From Ichthyophonus hoferi (lineage: Eukaryota > Opisthokonta > Ichthyosporea > Ichthyophonida > Ichthyophonidae), in contig NAOQ01000218.1 in assembly GCA_002751075.1 (NCBI GenBank), positions 39,259 to 85,383 of the forward strand: 46,125 nt of DNA. Direction: 5' to 3'. The stretch's first letter is position 1, and the number at the start of each line of letters is the position of its first letter. A program made the translations under genes and the position numbers. This document shows positions 1-13,649 of this stretch, piece by piece. Under the pieces are notes generated by a model, which saw nothing but the letters and a program-made list of their open reading frames with translations, did not search any database and was not told the origin of the DNA.

Positions 1-309
1 AAGTAATACTTACTTCTTGTTTTAACTCTGATACAATATATTATTTTTGGCAGCCAATCCAATTGAAGGTGAGACATAGATCATTAATTAACTAGTGTTA
101 GTTTGGTTCAGAACTATAAAAATTGTGGGTCAGATAACTTGGTTTGACTCACGAAATACCATACAATGATTCTGTCCATTGTAATGCTGATAGGCAGAAA
201 AATCTATAATATGTATATATTTTGAAAGGAGTTACACTTAAATAACAGATGGGAAAGTACTTTCCCTTCAAAACAAAGAGGATGAGGACTTCCCATGATA
301 CAATAAGAG

Positions 310-1000
310 AAGGAATAGAGAGAGTACAGCCTTCGTAGCAGGTGAGGAAATCTTGCACATAGCCACAGGCTATATAAATGAAATGGAGGCCAAAGCTGAA
401 GAGAGCTATACTGACAGCAGGCAAACTAGGATCTATGGACAGATGAGGAAGATTCATATCAGGTTCTTCTCAGTTGGCAAAGAGACCAGAGGAAACTTAT
501 TCAAGGAGCTTGACTTTAGTTCCAAAGAACACATAGAGCAAGAGTCTATGTTAGTAGACCCAGACAGCAACTAAAAATCTGTTTGCTTGACAGATTCCAA
601 CAGAAAGGTCCCAAACCATCACATAAGGAGAAAGGATGCTCTGTGGAAAACAGCAACCAACATTCAAAAAAAGAGACTAGAAAATTCTCAAAACAGTACA
701 GGAACAAGAAATTCAGCAAAGCTTTCAATGTGGCTGAGAATACTTTATATACAACCATAGTAGCCACAGGATATATCCGTGGGGTTAGTAAAAAAGAAAG
801 TAAAGATATGATTTTCATAAGACAGTAGTGATGAAGTAATACCCAGAGATCTATTAGGACTAAACTTTAGTTTCGAAGATCCTGAACAGAGTGACAGTAA
901 TTACAAATCTATTTGTTCTATAGATTCTAACACATATAGTTGCACCTTCCTATCTAGATAAGGCATAAATAACCTGAAGAACAGCAGCTGAGGGAGAATC
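310..1000 (+). pseudogene. Broken coding-like repeat, unrecognised modular family (copy 1)
   Basis: I do not recognise this protein. Two stretches in the same orientation resemble each other: about 310-600 and about 700-940. They share an AT-GYI motif (around 360 and 762), a later acidic stretch, and a S-x-x-x-DSN motif (around 575 and 905). The spacing between matching parts shrinks from about 400 to 330 bp, so the copies differ by internal length changes. The motif SI.DSN...SCTFL near 905-945 recurs at about 30000-30050, placing this with the family at 29250-30080. Reading frames are interrupted, so it is a relic. It may derive from a mobile element or from a multicopy host gene; nothing here decides which. 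Confidence 0.4.
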
Positions 1001-1528
1001 ATTGGGCATTTGAGGAATGGTGCCATGTAACGTGGTGGCAGTGGCTTTGTATCATGCCATGAACATTGAGGCTAACTCACCTCTTTCTATCTTAATGCTT
1101 AGGAAATCATAATGCCATTCTGCAATAGTGATAGTGGAGGTTACTCCAAAAACATTGGCCAGCTTGGCCATTTTGTTGTTTTCAAAAAATGCAAACAAGT
1201 AGTTATTGGCAGTTAAGACTTATCAATCAGTATGTTGTAATAATAATATTGATAGATTGATAGCTATAAGATATAGAGTATTGGTATCAGTGATAAGCAA
1301 ATGAACAGTTTTTTATACATTATAGGATCATGTTATCTAATCCAATAATGTGATACTGAGTAAATGGGTCCAGATAAGATAACAAAACAATGTGCACAGG
1401 GTGGTAGTCGTGTATATAATAAAGTATGCAGCACCTAGTAATGAGGGGACTGGACAGAATTGAAAGTGAAGTTGACTTATTGCCCTTGGAAGACATTGCA
1501 ATACTTAGATTAAGTATTGTTTAAGTAA
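1001..1528. other. Intergenic, no gene seen
   Basis: AT-rich sequence without a long open frame, RNA motif or clear repeat. Confidence 0.5.
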
Positions 1529-1949
1529 ATGGTGAGTAATAAACGACCAGTATCAGTGCCATCATCAAGCTCAGAGGACAACAGACAGTCAACTGGCACA
1601 GTGCTTGTCGGAGACAAAACAAAAGCAAAATCTCATCATAACCGCCAGAAGGACTTGGCATTGACGAAACTTGCCAAAACTCAGCCAGCCAGAACGTCTA
1701 GCTATTGACAAGTTTGATTACAACAGTTGTAGACAAATTCTTGAGGATTGGCATTCTCTAGGGTGGCATACTCACGTTCTGGTGTACCTATCATGTGGTT
1801 TAGGTAGTAATACACCAGACATTCACCATAACAATAAGTACCACCTGCCTGAATATAATGATGTTTCTGAATATTTGGAGCATTACACTAACATGTGGCA
1901 CATCTCTCATGTGTTGAGGACATACAGATTTTTACTCCACTGGTAGAAA
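1529..1949 (+). pseudogene. Short coding-like region of unknown identity
   Basis: Two overlapping open stretches read in the + direction. One starts at 1529 and is rich in Ser, Lys and Gln; the other covers 1671-1949 and is rich in His, Tyr and Trp. Residue composition looks protein-like rather than translated simple repeat, but no motif is recognised and neither stretch is long. It could be a decayed mobile-element gene or an exon of an unknown host gene. No splice-site pair could be fixed with confidence. Confidence 0.25.
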
Positions 1950-3309
1950 GGGTAGGTTCTGATTGATGATTGCTGAAAGATCTTTGTAGGATCAATTGGC
2001 AGTGGATGCGTTGCAAGACTGATGAGGAACGGAGTGCCCATATTTGCTGGGAATTGCAAAGTATATGGAGATTGAGGTAGACTGGTTTCTCAGTGGTATG
2101 AAGCTACAGAAGGCAATATAGGTTGTGATACATAAATCCTTATGGTGGCAGTTCAGTGAGGCAGGAACAGGGTATGGGTGCTCCTGGTCTCAGGAGAAAT
2201 CCCTGCATGAGTCCCTGTTAAGGGGATTGCATTGGGTACATTAGATGGAATTTATTATGCAGAGGGTAATGCAACAGGTTGTACAGGTGGTTCCAGTTGT
2301 GAAACCAGTTGGGTGGGCATCATAGCTGACTGACTCTTGAATAGCCAGCATTTGCATGAGCTGGGTGAGCATTTAATGTAGATGCATTAAAGTATCTTCA
2401 GGGTTGGAGACTCTGGTAGTGGAGTCTCATGCGGTCAAGACTCAAACTCAAATCGTGGTTGATCTATATCCATCACATCTAGGCTAGGTGTGTTTAGCAA
2501 TGAATGTCCTAGGTAATCAAAAGGGCTGTGATAGGATTGCTAGCAGGTTCTTTTTTAGAGAACTTCCAAATGGTGAAAGTGTGTGAAAGGATTGACAAAA
2601 GGTGCTGCCCATGTCGTCAAAATATCTGGTACCATGATTGGGAGGAATGGAGTGAGAGGTTCACTGTATTACAGGGCACTGAGTTGCTGTCTGTCCTGAA
2701 GGTCCAGAGTCTTATTTTGTCTTGTGTAGTAGAGCTGCTTTGCAGTGGCAGCATGCTGGTCTATAAGCTTATAAGGATATGCAGCAGTTCTAGCAACTTG
2801 CTCACAGGCATGAGAATCTCCAATTGAATATCATACAGTAGTTAATCTTTCTGGGCCAGCAGTAGTAATAGCCACTTGATCTAATGTATCATTAACGCTC
2901 ATTTGTTATGGTAGAGGTTCTATAGAAGGCACATATACCAATTCTCTAGGTAACTGGCTGTAGTAATTATATCTTTGTTCCAATTCAGAAGGAATCAATG
3001 CTTACATTTGCTTAGGTGCTAATGTGGCAATTGCACAATGAGACCAATCAGTAAGCAGTGCTAAATTATGGTATAAATAATAGTTATTGTTGGTGTAACG
3101 CTAGTAGGCAGTTCTTCGACTTTTGAATGAGCAAAAAATCTGAACGCTGATTTCAGTATTCAAGCGCCAACAGTGGACTAAACATTGCAATAACAATGTG
3201 ATTATTATCTACATATATATATATATAGTGATATTGCTTGGTGAAATAATCAAATGCAAAGTTTAGGGTGTGTAATGAATGCCTTCATTTTGCATGTTAC
3301 CATATATAT
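1950..3309. other. Intergenic, no gene seen
   Basis: Moderately AT-rich sequence with short open frames only. A (TA)n run lies near 3214-3227. One 99-codon open frame at 2528-2827 shows no known motif. Confidence 0.4.
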
Positions 3310-3641
3310 GTGTGCGGTGTTCTTTATTATTAATTTTTATTTGCTTTTATACTTTGTTTTACTGCAGGTGTTAAGTTTTGGTTAACACTTGTATGGCCGA
3401 GTTTAATAACCTAAATGGGACCAATCATAAATACTTTTATGGGCCAATACAATTCATAAAATATCACAGAGACCCACTAGGAATGTCGGATCTTATCTTG
3501 ATAGCTTTTCCTATCATGTCCTGATTTGAATGGCTCATTACCTAATTCATTAATGTAGGTGCTTGCAAACTATGTATCAACAAACCGATTTGAACTACGT
3601 GCTCATTCAGTGATAACAATCTTGTAATAATCTTTCAACAA
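3310..3641 (+). repeat. Dispersed repeat R1, right-hand part
   Basis: From about 3369 (a short inverted pair, TGTTAA with TTAACA) to 3641 (TTTCAACA) this matches 37165-37490 over most of its length. Shared stretches include GGACCAATCAT, AGACCCACTA and GTGCTTGCAAACTATGTA. Similarity seems to extend leftward through a T-rich tract to about 3310. The TG...CA ends make it LTR-like, but no flanking duplication was identified. A shorter match lies at 27460-27560. Confidence 0.55.
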
Positions 3642-3755
3642 TATATAATATCATATTAATTTTCTCATAATGACCCTTTTGATATATTCTATGCATGGAT
3701 ACCCTTTAGCGCCAGTTGAGTAAAAATGAGGCAATAAACTGTATAATGTTATTGG

Positions 3756-6055
3756 TTAGAGTTTGATATTTATGTAGATATTGATAGATAAATAGATAGA
3801 TAGACCGATAGATCGATAGGTAGGTGGTGGACAGATAGATTGAAAAATAGATGGGTAGGTAAGTAGATAAATAGATATAAAGATAGATAGAGATATTGGT
3901 AGATAGATAGCCCATACTAGAAAATTTAATATACTAAGATATTGCTTAAATTTAACAGTAAAAGTGAGGAGCCTGTTACATTTAAAATTAACTATTATGT
4001 TTAGGCATTGGGTCTGATTCATTAAGGCCAAGGGCTGCTTCAAGAAATATAGCATCTTCATCAGCCTCTTATTACACAGATAGGTAGACAGGTAGGCAAA
4101 CAAATAGAAATATAGAAGTAGATAGTAGATATGTAGGTAGATAGGCAGGTAGGTAGATAGGTAGGTAGCCCATGAAAGGAAATTGATTATCCTAAGATAT
4201 TATTTAAATTTGAAGCATAGGTGAGAGGCTTATTATAGTTTAAATCACCTATCATGCTTAGACATTAGTTCGGATTCATAAAGGCCAAGGGCTGCTTCAA
4301 GGGATATAACATCTTCATCTGCCCTGTTACTAAATAAATAGATATATAGAGATGTAAGTTGGTGGACAGACATATATATAGATAGATAAGAATAAATATA
4401 TGTAGGTATACAGATATTACAGATATATAGGTAAGTAGGTAAGTAGGTAGACATATAGATAGATAGATAGATAGAGATCTATAGATATGTAGATAGATGC
4501 ATAGGTAGCTAGATGGGTAAGTAAATAAATGGATAAATAGATAGGTAGGTAGCCCATAAAAAGAAATTTATTATACTAAGATAATGTTTCAATCAATTAT
4601 CATACTCAAGCATTAGTTCATATTCATAAAGGTGAAAAAATATTTCAAGAAGGATAAGCTCTTCATCTGCCCTGTTATTAGATAGATATATAGGTAGATA
4701 GACATGTAGGTAGGCAATACGTAGGTATGTAGATACGTAGGCAGATAGGTAAGCAGATAGATAAATAGATTAGATAGATAGGTAGGTAGCCCAAAAAATA
4801 AAATTATTGCACTGAGAAATGATTTAAATCTAAAAAATAAGTAAGTGGCCTATTAGAGTTTAATTCACCTATCATGCTCAGGCATTAGTTCAAGTTCATA
4901 AAGGCAAAGGAATGTTTCAAAAGATATAAGCTCTTCATCGGCCCTGTGCCCTGTTATTAGATAGGTATATATATATAGGTAGGTAGATAGATAGATATGT
5001 AGGTAGATATATTAAAAGATATATAAACATATAGACAGACAGGTACATAGATGGATAGATAGGTAACCCTTAAAAGGAAATTTATTATACTAAGACATTG
5101 TTTAAAGTTAGAGTAGGCGAGTGACCTATTACATTTTAATTCAGCTATCATGCTCAGACATTAGTTCAGATTCTAAAAGGCCAAGTGCTATTGTTTTATG
5201 AGATATAACAACTTCATCCGCCCTGTTATTTGCTAGGTAGATAGGTAGATAGATAGGCAGATGATAGGTAGGTAACCCATAAAATAGAATTTATTACACT
5301 AAGAATTTGTTTAAATCTAAAGTATAAGTGAGGTGTGCATTATAGTTTAATTCACCTATCATGCTCAGGCATTAGTTCGGGTTCATAAAGGTGCGGGAAT
5401 ACTTCAAGGGATATAAGCTCTTCATCTGCCCTATTATTGGATAGGTATATATATAAATAGATAGGCAGAGATAGATAGATAGGTAGGTAGACAGGTAGGT
5501 AGATAGATAAGTAGCTTGATAGGCAGGTAGGTAGATATATAGGTAGGTAGATAAATAGATAGATGGACAGATAGACAGGTAGGTAGCCTATAAAAAGAAT
5601 TTTATTACACTAAGACATTGCCTAAATTTAAAATATAAGTGAGAGGCCTATTAGAGTTTAATTCACCCATCATGCTCAGGCATTAGTTGGGATTCATAAA
5701 GGCAAAGGAATGTTTCAAAAGATAAAATATTTTCATCTGCCCTGTGTCTTGCTATTATATAGGTATATATAGGTAGGTAGGTAGATATCTTAAAGGACAG
5801 ATAGATAGACGGGTACATAGATGGATAGATAGGTGGCCCTTAAAAGGAAATTTATTATACTAAGACAATGTTTAAAGTTAGAGTATAGAGGAGAGGCCTA
5901 TTACATTTTAACTCACCTATCATGCTCAGGCATTAGTTTAGATTCAAAAAGGCCAAGTGCTATTGTTTTAAGAGATACAACAACTTCATCTTCCCTGCTA
6001 TTTGGTAGGCAGATAGGTAGATAGATAGGCAAGTATATAGATGGAGAAATCGATA
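3756..6055. repeat. Composite satellite: ~170-bp core alternating with GATA/GGTA simple repeat, eight units
   Basis: Eight copies of a core of about 140-180 bp start near 3908, 4168, 4552, 4790, 5066, 5276, 5587 and 5834. Each starts close to a CCCATAAAAGGAAATTTATT-like sequence, passes through CACCTATCATGCTCAGGCAT and a CATAAAGG segment, and ends near CTTCATCTGCCCTGTTATT. Cores are separated by variable runs of TAGA/TAGG/TATA tetranucleotides. Units 4 and 7 share a duplicated CCCTGTG(c/t)C ending, and units 5 and 8 share a GTGCTATTGTTTTA segment not seen in the others. That implies a higher-order period of about 770-800 bp. Unit 3 lacks about 35 bp of the core. Long Ile/Tyr/Ser open frames here are by-products of the tetranucleotide. 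Confidence 0.9.
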
Positions 6056-7002
6056 GATAGATATGTAAATAGAAAACGCAAACGCATGTATGAATAGAGT
6101 TTTGTGTTTAAGAGAGAGATTATATAACATATAACCTAGTATAGCCTCATGCATATGTGAATATATTCCATAGATGCATAGATATATGTTTGATATATAT
6201 ACTCAATTGCATCACAATATATCACATTATATATCCATTTATGTTGATATATAAATTGGTTTAATTTACGTATATAAGTATATAGATATATTAAATATAT
6301 AAATTTTACCAAATTATAAAGAGAATGGTTAACAACCAATAACTGTGTCCTATAGGTTATTTAGGAATTCAAATCATGCATGTAATTAAGGAGTAACTTT
6401 TAAACGAATTACTAGAGAATGTATGAGAGAAAGGGAAGGGGTGTATGGGATAGAGACAACAATATAGATATTTATGAAGATATATTATATAAAATATAGT
6501 ACTAGCATTGGCTTAGTTCCGAGAAGTTCAAATTTAAATTTGTGATTTGATTTGGTCACCTATTTTATATGGATATATGTATATATGCAGGTATAAGTAT
6601 AGAGGCAGGTAGATAGGTAGATAGGTAGGCATAAGTATATAAGTATATATATATGAATATATGCATGTCTATTTGTGCATATACCTTATGGTTGGTGAGT
6701 CCATTTCATCAGTATATATATAGCGTCCTGTAATTGGTTGAACAAAAACTATATCAGTACCTAGTAAAACTATAACGTTCTGGATTATATATACAGAGGA
6801 CCAGTAATAAGCCACCTAAAAAAACAATTATACAACTACAATACAATACCTATTTCTATGTATGCATAAATGCATATATTGGAGTTGGTATATATATGCT
6901 TATTTATAATATTTAAAATAAAAACATTTAATATATTATAATGTAATATGGCATATCTATACAATATAACATATACATATATAATATAACAGAGATGGTA
7001 CA

Positions 7003-7026
7003 ACATATATATATATATATATATAT
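7003..7026. repeat. (AT)n microsatellite
   Basis: Uninterrupted dinucleotide run of about a dozen repeats. Confidence 0.9.
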
Positions 7027-7628
7027 GAGTGATGCATTGTAGTTGTAACCACCTATTTTAAGGTAGAAAAACATGATCTTAAACTTTAAAACTTTTAAAG
7101 ACACAATGGGCAATAGATGTTATAATTAAAGAAATTTAAATATCAAAATAGCAAAGACAGAAGAAGTTTTTAAATAAAATAAAAATGAAAGACTAACTTT
7201 ACAATGCCAAATACGTTACATCTAACCAGGCACCAATAGGCCATGTCGCATTATACAATATGATACGTTGTAAGATATTGTTCGAATATTTATGAGTAAT
7301 TGTAATAGTAAAGGTTTGGGGGTAGAAAAAATAGAAACATGCAATTGTTACAGTACAAATAAAAAGAAAGGAATGATAATAATAATAAGATAGTATAGTG
7401 GTAAGCTAGTAGGCATTTTTATTTTACTTATAATATATGCACCTAAATATAAGTGTAACTAATTTTGTGTAGTATGTACGTATGATAATATTCATGATAA
7501 AATCGATGCGTTTGCAAGCTTTCTGGCACTTTTTCTGTACAAATGTCGACTTGCACATCTATTACACAACTCTGTTTCCTGTATTATATATACTTACATA
7601 TAATACTACATACTATACCACTAGAATC

Positions 7629-7631
<3 letters not shown>

Positions 7632-7660
<29 letters not shown>
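7632..7660. repeat. (TA)n microsatellite
   Basis: Uninterrupted dinucleotide run of about 14 repeats. Confidence 0.9.
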
Positions 7661-7663
<3 letters not shown>

Positions 7664-10600
7664 GTGCTATAGTTCCAGCATATAGATGCAGTCTCACGTT
7701 AGCCAAAATAATTTACGTTTTACTCTGGAATGCTAAACAGACAATCACATTGGTCATATATTGTGAGCCACTGACCACCTATAATTGAGCTCTTATCATT
7801 TTTTGAGATACACAATTTCAATACATAAATTAGAGGAGGCTCTTGAAATAACCTAACCTATATGGTTATTAATTTGGGTGTATTATGGGTTACTGGAGTT
7901 GGCATTATGTTTTGATCCAATAAACATTTATACAATTGTGATTTGACCGTTATTAAAACTTGATCTAATACCTGATTAGCTCTAAAACCTAATTGCTACT
8001 TCTGATTGGTCTGACCGTGTAGGGAGCAAGGGTCTAAATTTATGCCAATTTAACTTCAAGCTCATAATAGTCTGCATTTATGCTAAATAGTGAGCGAGTG
8101 CTAGCTAATAATATATATTGACTTTTATATTTACATTTGATGGTAAATTAGTCTAATAAAATATATACTTCCAGTATTTTGTATACTTGAAATCATCTTC
8201 ATTTTATCGTATGCAAGCCGTGAGGTTTTAAAATAAAGCAATCGATAGTATGGACCCATCATACATTATGCAATATCATGGAAAATGAAACAACTCATAT
8301 TCAATGCAGTGAAGTGACAGTTGTTAGACACGCGGGATTGAGGAGATATGTGAGGATAATTTTAATTTTATGATAGTTGCAACACCTTCCCGACTCTGAT
8401 GTAGAGTGAAGCAGGCTTAATCCTAACCGCAGTAACTTACTGACATCTTCAGGGTGTGTGAACAAAATCCACAGTGGACAAAGTTTCCTATGAAACAGTC
8501 AGTGGCCCATAAAACATTGCTAGTATACATCTAATCATATATTGTCTTTAAACACAGTTTAAGATAGTGTATTAAGGATCATGATTATGCTGAACTGTAT
8601 TAGTCGAGTGATAGTGGGACGCAGAAGTTAGGCATAATTCAGTAGTTCGGCGCGGAAGGCCAAGCCACAAGAAAGTGAATTATATATATATATATGTGTG
8701 TATAGAAATACGCACTTGTATATCCAGTTGCATTCATTCTAAAAATCTCTCTATCAGTGATAGTACAATGCTGTTCTGTTTTCATTCCAATAATACTTCA
8801 AATCATATTACATTTATCCTATTTTCTGAATATGTTGATGTATATATATATATAGGTATGCGCAGAAATAGAAATACCAATCGCATTATTCTAACAAATA
8901 CTTACCAATAATGCGCTCTTACATTATATCTTGTTTTAATAACCTAACACTTACTAATAAAAAAAAATTAGAGTGTACTACAACTTAACGACGTTACATT
9001 TACTACATTTTAAATAAATAAATCTTATTTTACCGCATTTATACGAATAAAGAACAATTGAAAACCATAGACTCGTTTGTTGGCTCAATATTAGTAATAT
9101 TATTTTTTATTAATTAAATAATTAGTGAAAGTTACCTAATATGTGTCTAGAATCGTTAGTAATAGATAAACGCGTAGATCACACCACGCGGAAGGTAAGT
9201 CATTTTTAACGTACCGAAGCAATTACCAATTAAACATTTCAATTTTACCAGTGTGGGATGAATTACATAACTAAGCCTAGATCGAAATAAGCAGGCGCCA
9301 TTTCACATTAATATGTATATATGCATATGTGGTTTTTATGCCATCATCTTGAGATATACTTTTCTAACAAGATCCTATAAAGGGTTTAGTCTCGAGCACA
9401 AACGTGGACTTGCTTGTTTTACCAATAATATCCAAATTATCACAGCAAGTACTTAGTAAACCTTAAAAAGGTCACAAAGCATTTGGACAGCCATCTTTAA
9501 CTGTTAGTTAAGCCTATCAGCTAAACCAAAGCATAAAGGAATGAAATTTTATAGATACGCTTATTTACTAAACCCGACATGATATTTGTTTCCATAACAT
9601 TGTTTATACGCTCTGAATTATGTAAAAAGCGATAGTATAGACTAAAGGCTTAGAAATCAATGAGTTGGATGGTTTTGAAAAATTGTTTCTATGGCCATAC
9701 AAAAAGCCTTATCTCTAAATCTAGAATTAATATATTATGTATATATATAATTATAAATGCATTTTTTAAGCAATTGTACATTTTCTGTCACAACAATCTG
9801 CAGTTGGTATCATATAGTACAGGTAGCCTGATTATCAAAAGAAAAAAAGAAGTATTATTATGGCCGGGTGCATTTAACTAGATTCAAAGTAAATCAATGA
9901 CTAAGAGTCAGCAAGGATTGGAAAAATTATTCCAGTTTAGTTTTATTTTTTTTTAAAAAATTCTAGCTGATCTGTTTGGCTAGAGAATCTAAAATATAAA
10001 AATGTTCATTTTCAATATATACTCAACTAGTAAAGCTCTTCTGCTGACAAATGAATGGTTAGACAGATTGGCGTATTGAAGATACTTTGTACATTGCCAA
10101 ACCAAACAGGTTCTATATTCATCTTGAAGCTATTATTATTTGATTAATATATGGCATGGTTCTCTAAGGTTTTATTTGATGTTTCTTATCAGAAATTATT
10201 AAAGATGAGTAAAATATCCCAATCAATGCTATGTTTAGACTACGTGGGTGTTAGTCGATAGATAAGATATATTGCAGGATAGTGCGCAGTTAGTTGGACA
10301 ACTAGTTGTTAGCTTTACCCGAAATTCCAAAGTGTGGATAGAGATTACTGGGGTTTATAATTACATAAAGAAACATCCAAATTAACTAAATACTTCTTTT
10401 TTAAATAGATGCTAAAATTCTTGTGGGGATTTCTGGAAAAAAAGAAAAATAGAAAAAAAGAAAAAAAAACGGGTAAAGAAAAGTTAATTAAGCACTACCA
10501 TCTTTTCCTTATGTGAATGCAAAAACATATGCCGCAAAAAAGTGTGCGGGCAGACCCCATGGGCATTTTTATGGAGTCTGGTATTCTGGTATTAGCCTTC

Positions 10601-10668
10601 ACATTTGGAAGGATAACAATGGATTGCTGTTGTACTAACCAACAATTGTCAGCCTGCACTTATTCATT

Positions 10669-10720
10669 GGCTAGCAATATTAATTGTTTCTATAGGCTAG
10701 CAATATTAATTGTTTCTATT
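10669..10720. repeat. 26-bp tandem duplication
   Basis: Two head-to-tail copies of a 26-bp unit beginning GGCTAGCAATATTAATTG, differing at the last base. A third copy starts (GGCTAT) but breaks off. Confidence 0.9.
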
Positions 10721-12848
10721 GGCTATATATGGCATACTAAATTCTTGTTCATATTGGTTAATCATACAATGCCTGTTAATCAATTTGATGTACAGTCGTA
10801 AGCCTGTAATATAAATTCATACAACCCAGATATGGATATAATTTTGATTTTGCTATAAAATGGCAAATCTTAATTATTTACAAGCCTTGAACATATGAAA
10901 CTCTATTATTGGCCTAACCATATATATAGCAGCCCATGAATTCTCATAAACATTATCCAATGGAATTATACATTAGATTCAAAAACGCCTGATATTAGAT
11001 TTAATATAATGTTACTTCAATATAAACTTTTATAGGTGCTAGCTATATATTAATTTTACTTTTAAAAGGAAAATTATTAATTACAAATATATTTAGGCGC
11101 CTATGTAATTTTTTATAAAAAATTGCACTCTTTTTTTTGATATTATAATTAGTCACTTTAAACACCGTTAAAAATTCAAAATATAATTTACTGATAATAG
11201 CGACACCAATAAAAACATATAAGGATTTCCCATGGAATGAGATCAACATGATGTTATTTATACCACTGCTCCTATTTTACCCATAATTAGGCAACATTGT
11301 TTCCTCATCCTTGGCATTTTTTAGTTAGGTTTTTACTAATAAATTTATATAAGTTCATCAGAATGGTTTAAATTAACTGTAAAGAATTAGTATATATAAT
11401 AGCAATTGAGTTTTACTACAAACACGAGGTTCTATTCTGTTTTATTTCTAAATAAAACTGAATAGAAGATCGCTTTCTAGAACGCAATGTACTGGCTTTG
11501 TACAACTAGAATGTAGAACCATCACACTATCTGATTGTGTAAGGTAGTAGCAATGAAATGCTGTTTGCTAAGACTATCAGCAGAAATATACACGATTCAG
11601 TTATAACACTGTTTGGCAGTAAAGAAAAACACTTTGAAAACCGAAGGTTCGGCAGTACTCTAGGGTACAAAGTTTTACTGATATTTGAAGTATTGACCTG
11701 TAGTGGTGCGATCTGCCCTATAATGTGTAGATGATCTGTGCAATATACACTACCTTGTGGGAGGTTAAGTAGATTTATTGACGTTCAACTCTCCCATTGT
11801 TGCCAATTTCCTTATGATAGTTTGCATTAATTATTATTTGGGTGATTTTCTACATTACAGAACTTACATTGTATACAAAATGAGCTTTCTTTTTTGGAGT
11901 GATTACAATTATTATCTGTAAAATATTTTTATGATATACAGGAGTTACCTCATATTTGTGCTTAATATTTGCTTTAAAATTATTTGAAAATAATAATAAT
12001 GAATTGGCAGAGTATTGAGTATTTGGTCACATATTATACTCTAATGCCATTCCTATAAAACATATTAAAGTGCTAATCTCTTTTAAAATTTTAAAATAGT
12101 TGAAACTCCGTGAACTCTCATATTTTAAGAAATTGATCTTGATTACAATTTGTCACAACCTTGTAACATAAATTAACTTTGCCTTATTCGAGGATTTCTT
12201 TGTAGTTTAATGGTTGCAATTCAATGCTATTCTATTAAATTCACTATCTTTATCTTATCATAAGGAGCTATTAAAATAGTAATATACTTATTAAAAATTA
12301 GTTTAATATACCAATTACTTAGGTCTTGAAGTAGTTTGATGTTATGTAATCTTTAAAGATTGGCATACACAGTAATAGACCGCAAATAATTTTTTTTATT
12401 AACTTACAGTTATATTTGAAAGCAAAGTAAAAACAATAATACAGGTTCCTGCAGCACCACAGCATCTATACCTTCTTTGTATTGCTAGATTGTATCTATC
12501 AATGACAAAAATCTTAAAATAAAAAATAATTAACATTAATAGCAATAACTCTAAGCCAATAGATTAACACTATATTGCCTATCACACAAACTCAACATAT
12601 TCATCAGTATCTGAGTGTAGCAGATCTTGCGTAGTTATGCCTATGTTGTAGTGGGGTTATCCAATACAATAAGAAGTACATAAAGGCAGTGTTTAACCAA
12701 ATTTAGAAATAACATTTAGCACCGTTAACAACGGTTATAGCCATAAACGTTAATAGCTAATGTGTCATTTATCTGTCAAATTAGTATGTTATATAGATAA
12801 CATAGATAACAGATGACATTGTTCTTAGAAATCATTTAATTTTGTATA

Positions 12849-12849
<1 letters not shown>

Positions 12850-12882
<33 letters not shown>
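12850..12882. repeat. (TA)n microsatellite
   Basis: Uninterrupted dinucleotide run of about 16 repeats. Confidence 0.9.
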
Positions 12883-12884
<2 letters not shown>

Positions 12885-13513
12885 CATCAGCTAATTGTGC
12901 AAATTAAAGTAGGTAATAAACATATTGATTAATGTTCTATTTAGTAGAAATGATCTAGGGTTTACACTCAAGCTAGGTGCGATGTAGTATATGCGAGTGA
13001 AGATATATTTAGATAAACATCACGTTGAGCTATCCGGGTGAAGATCTTAATCACCAGTTTAATTTTATCAGTGCATAATCATACCACTAGTAATTCCGCA
13101 CCAATTATAAAACAATTGATAACGACAGATGAATCGACTGGCTCCAATTACTATAAATATTGTAAATATTATTTAGATATCTTGATTAGCATACCATTGA
13201 AATTTACCCGAGGTAAATTTCTTAAACATTGAAAATTATATTTTTAAAATGTCTATAAAGTCCTTTAAGCGAAATAGAATATTTTTTAATATATGTATTT
13301 ATACATAGGAAATAAAACCCAATAATTTTTAAAAATTTAGATAAAAATGCACAATAATAAAAAAAAAAATAACATTTAAAAAAAGCAGTAATAAAAATTA
13401 TGACACATACCAATTTTCTTAAAAATTCAATGAAACTTGATTAAACGTTTAATGAAAATTTGTAAATCTATGATTTTATAGTCTGGCAATCCGTTCCAAA
13501 TATTTTTTTTAAG

Positions 13514-13552
13514 ATACCGATCGGTATAATATAAAATAAAAGAGTACGTCAT
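13514..13552 (+). promoter_or_regulatory. Palindrome and CRE-like site upstream of CS
   Basis: A perfect 14-bp palindrome, ATACCGATCGGTAT, lies at 13514-13527. TACGTCAT, close to a cAMP-response half site, lies at 13545-13552. Both sit about 100-135 bp upstream of the CS start codon, where a promoter is expected. A regulatory role is inferred from position only. Confidence 0.3.
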
Positions 13553-13649
13553 GTCATTATATTGTATTTTTATTGAGTGATTGCAATTATTATATTCAGT
13601 GTTATCTTTCATTCTGTTGTCAAGCCTTTAACGTCTTTCATTATCGAAA

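Larger units (their letters stand above)
6056..13513. other. Long AT-rich intergenic region
   Basis: No gene, RNA gene or recognisable transposon was found. It contains several (TA)n runs, a further GATA/GGTA block at about 6597-6640, a 26-bp tandem duplication at 10669-10720, and many A/T homopolymers. Open frames are short and dominated by Ile, Tyr, Asn and Lys, as expected from composition. Confidence 0.5.

Noticed and set aside
3706-6154. Several minus-strand open frames rich in Tyr, Ser, Ile and Leu
   Set aside because: They are translations of the GATA/TAGA runs of the satellite and change frame with spacer length; no protein motif.
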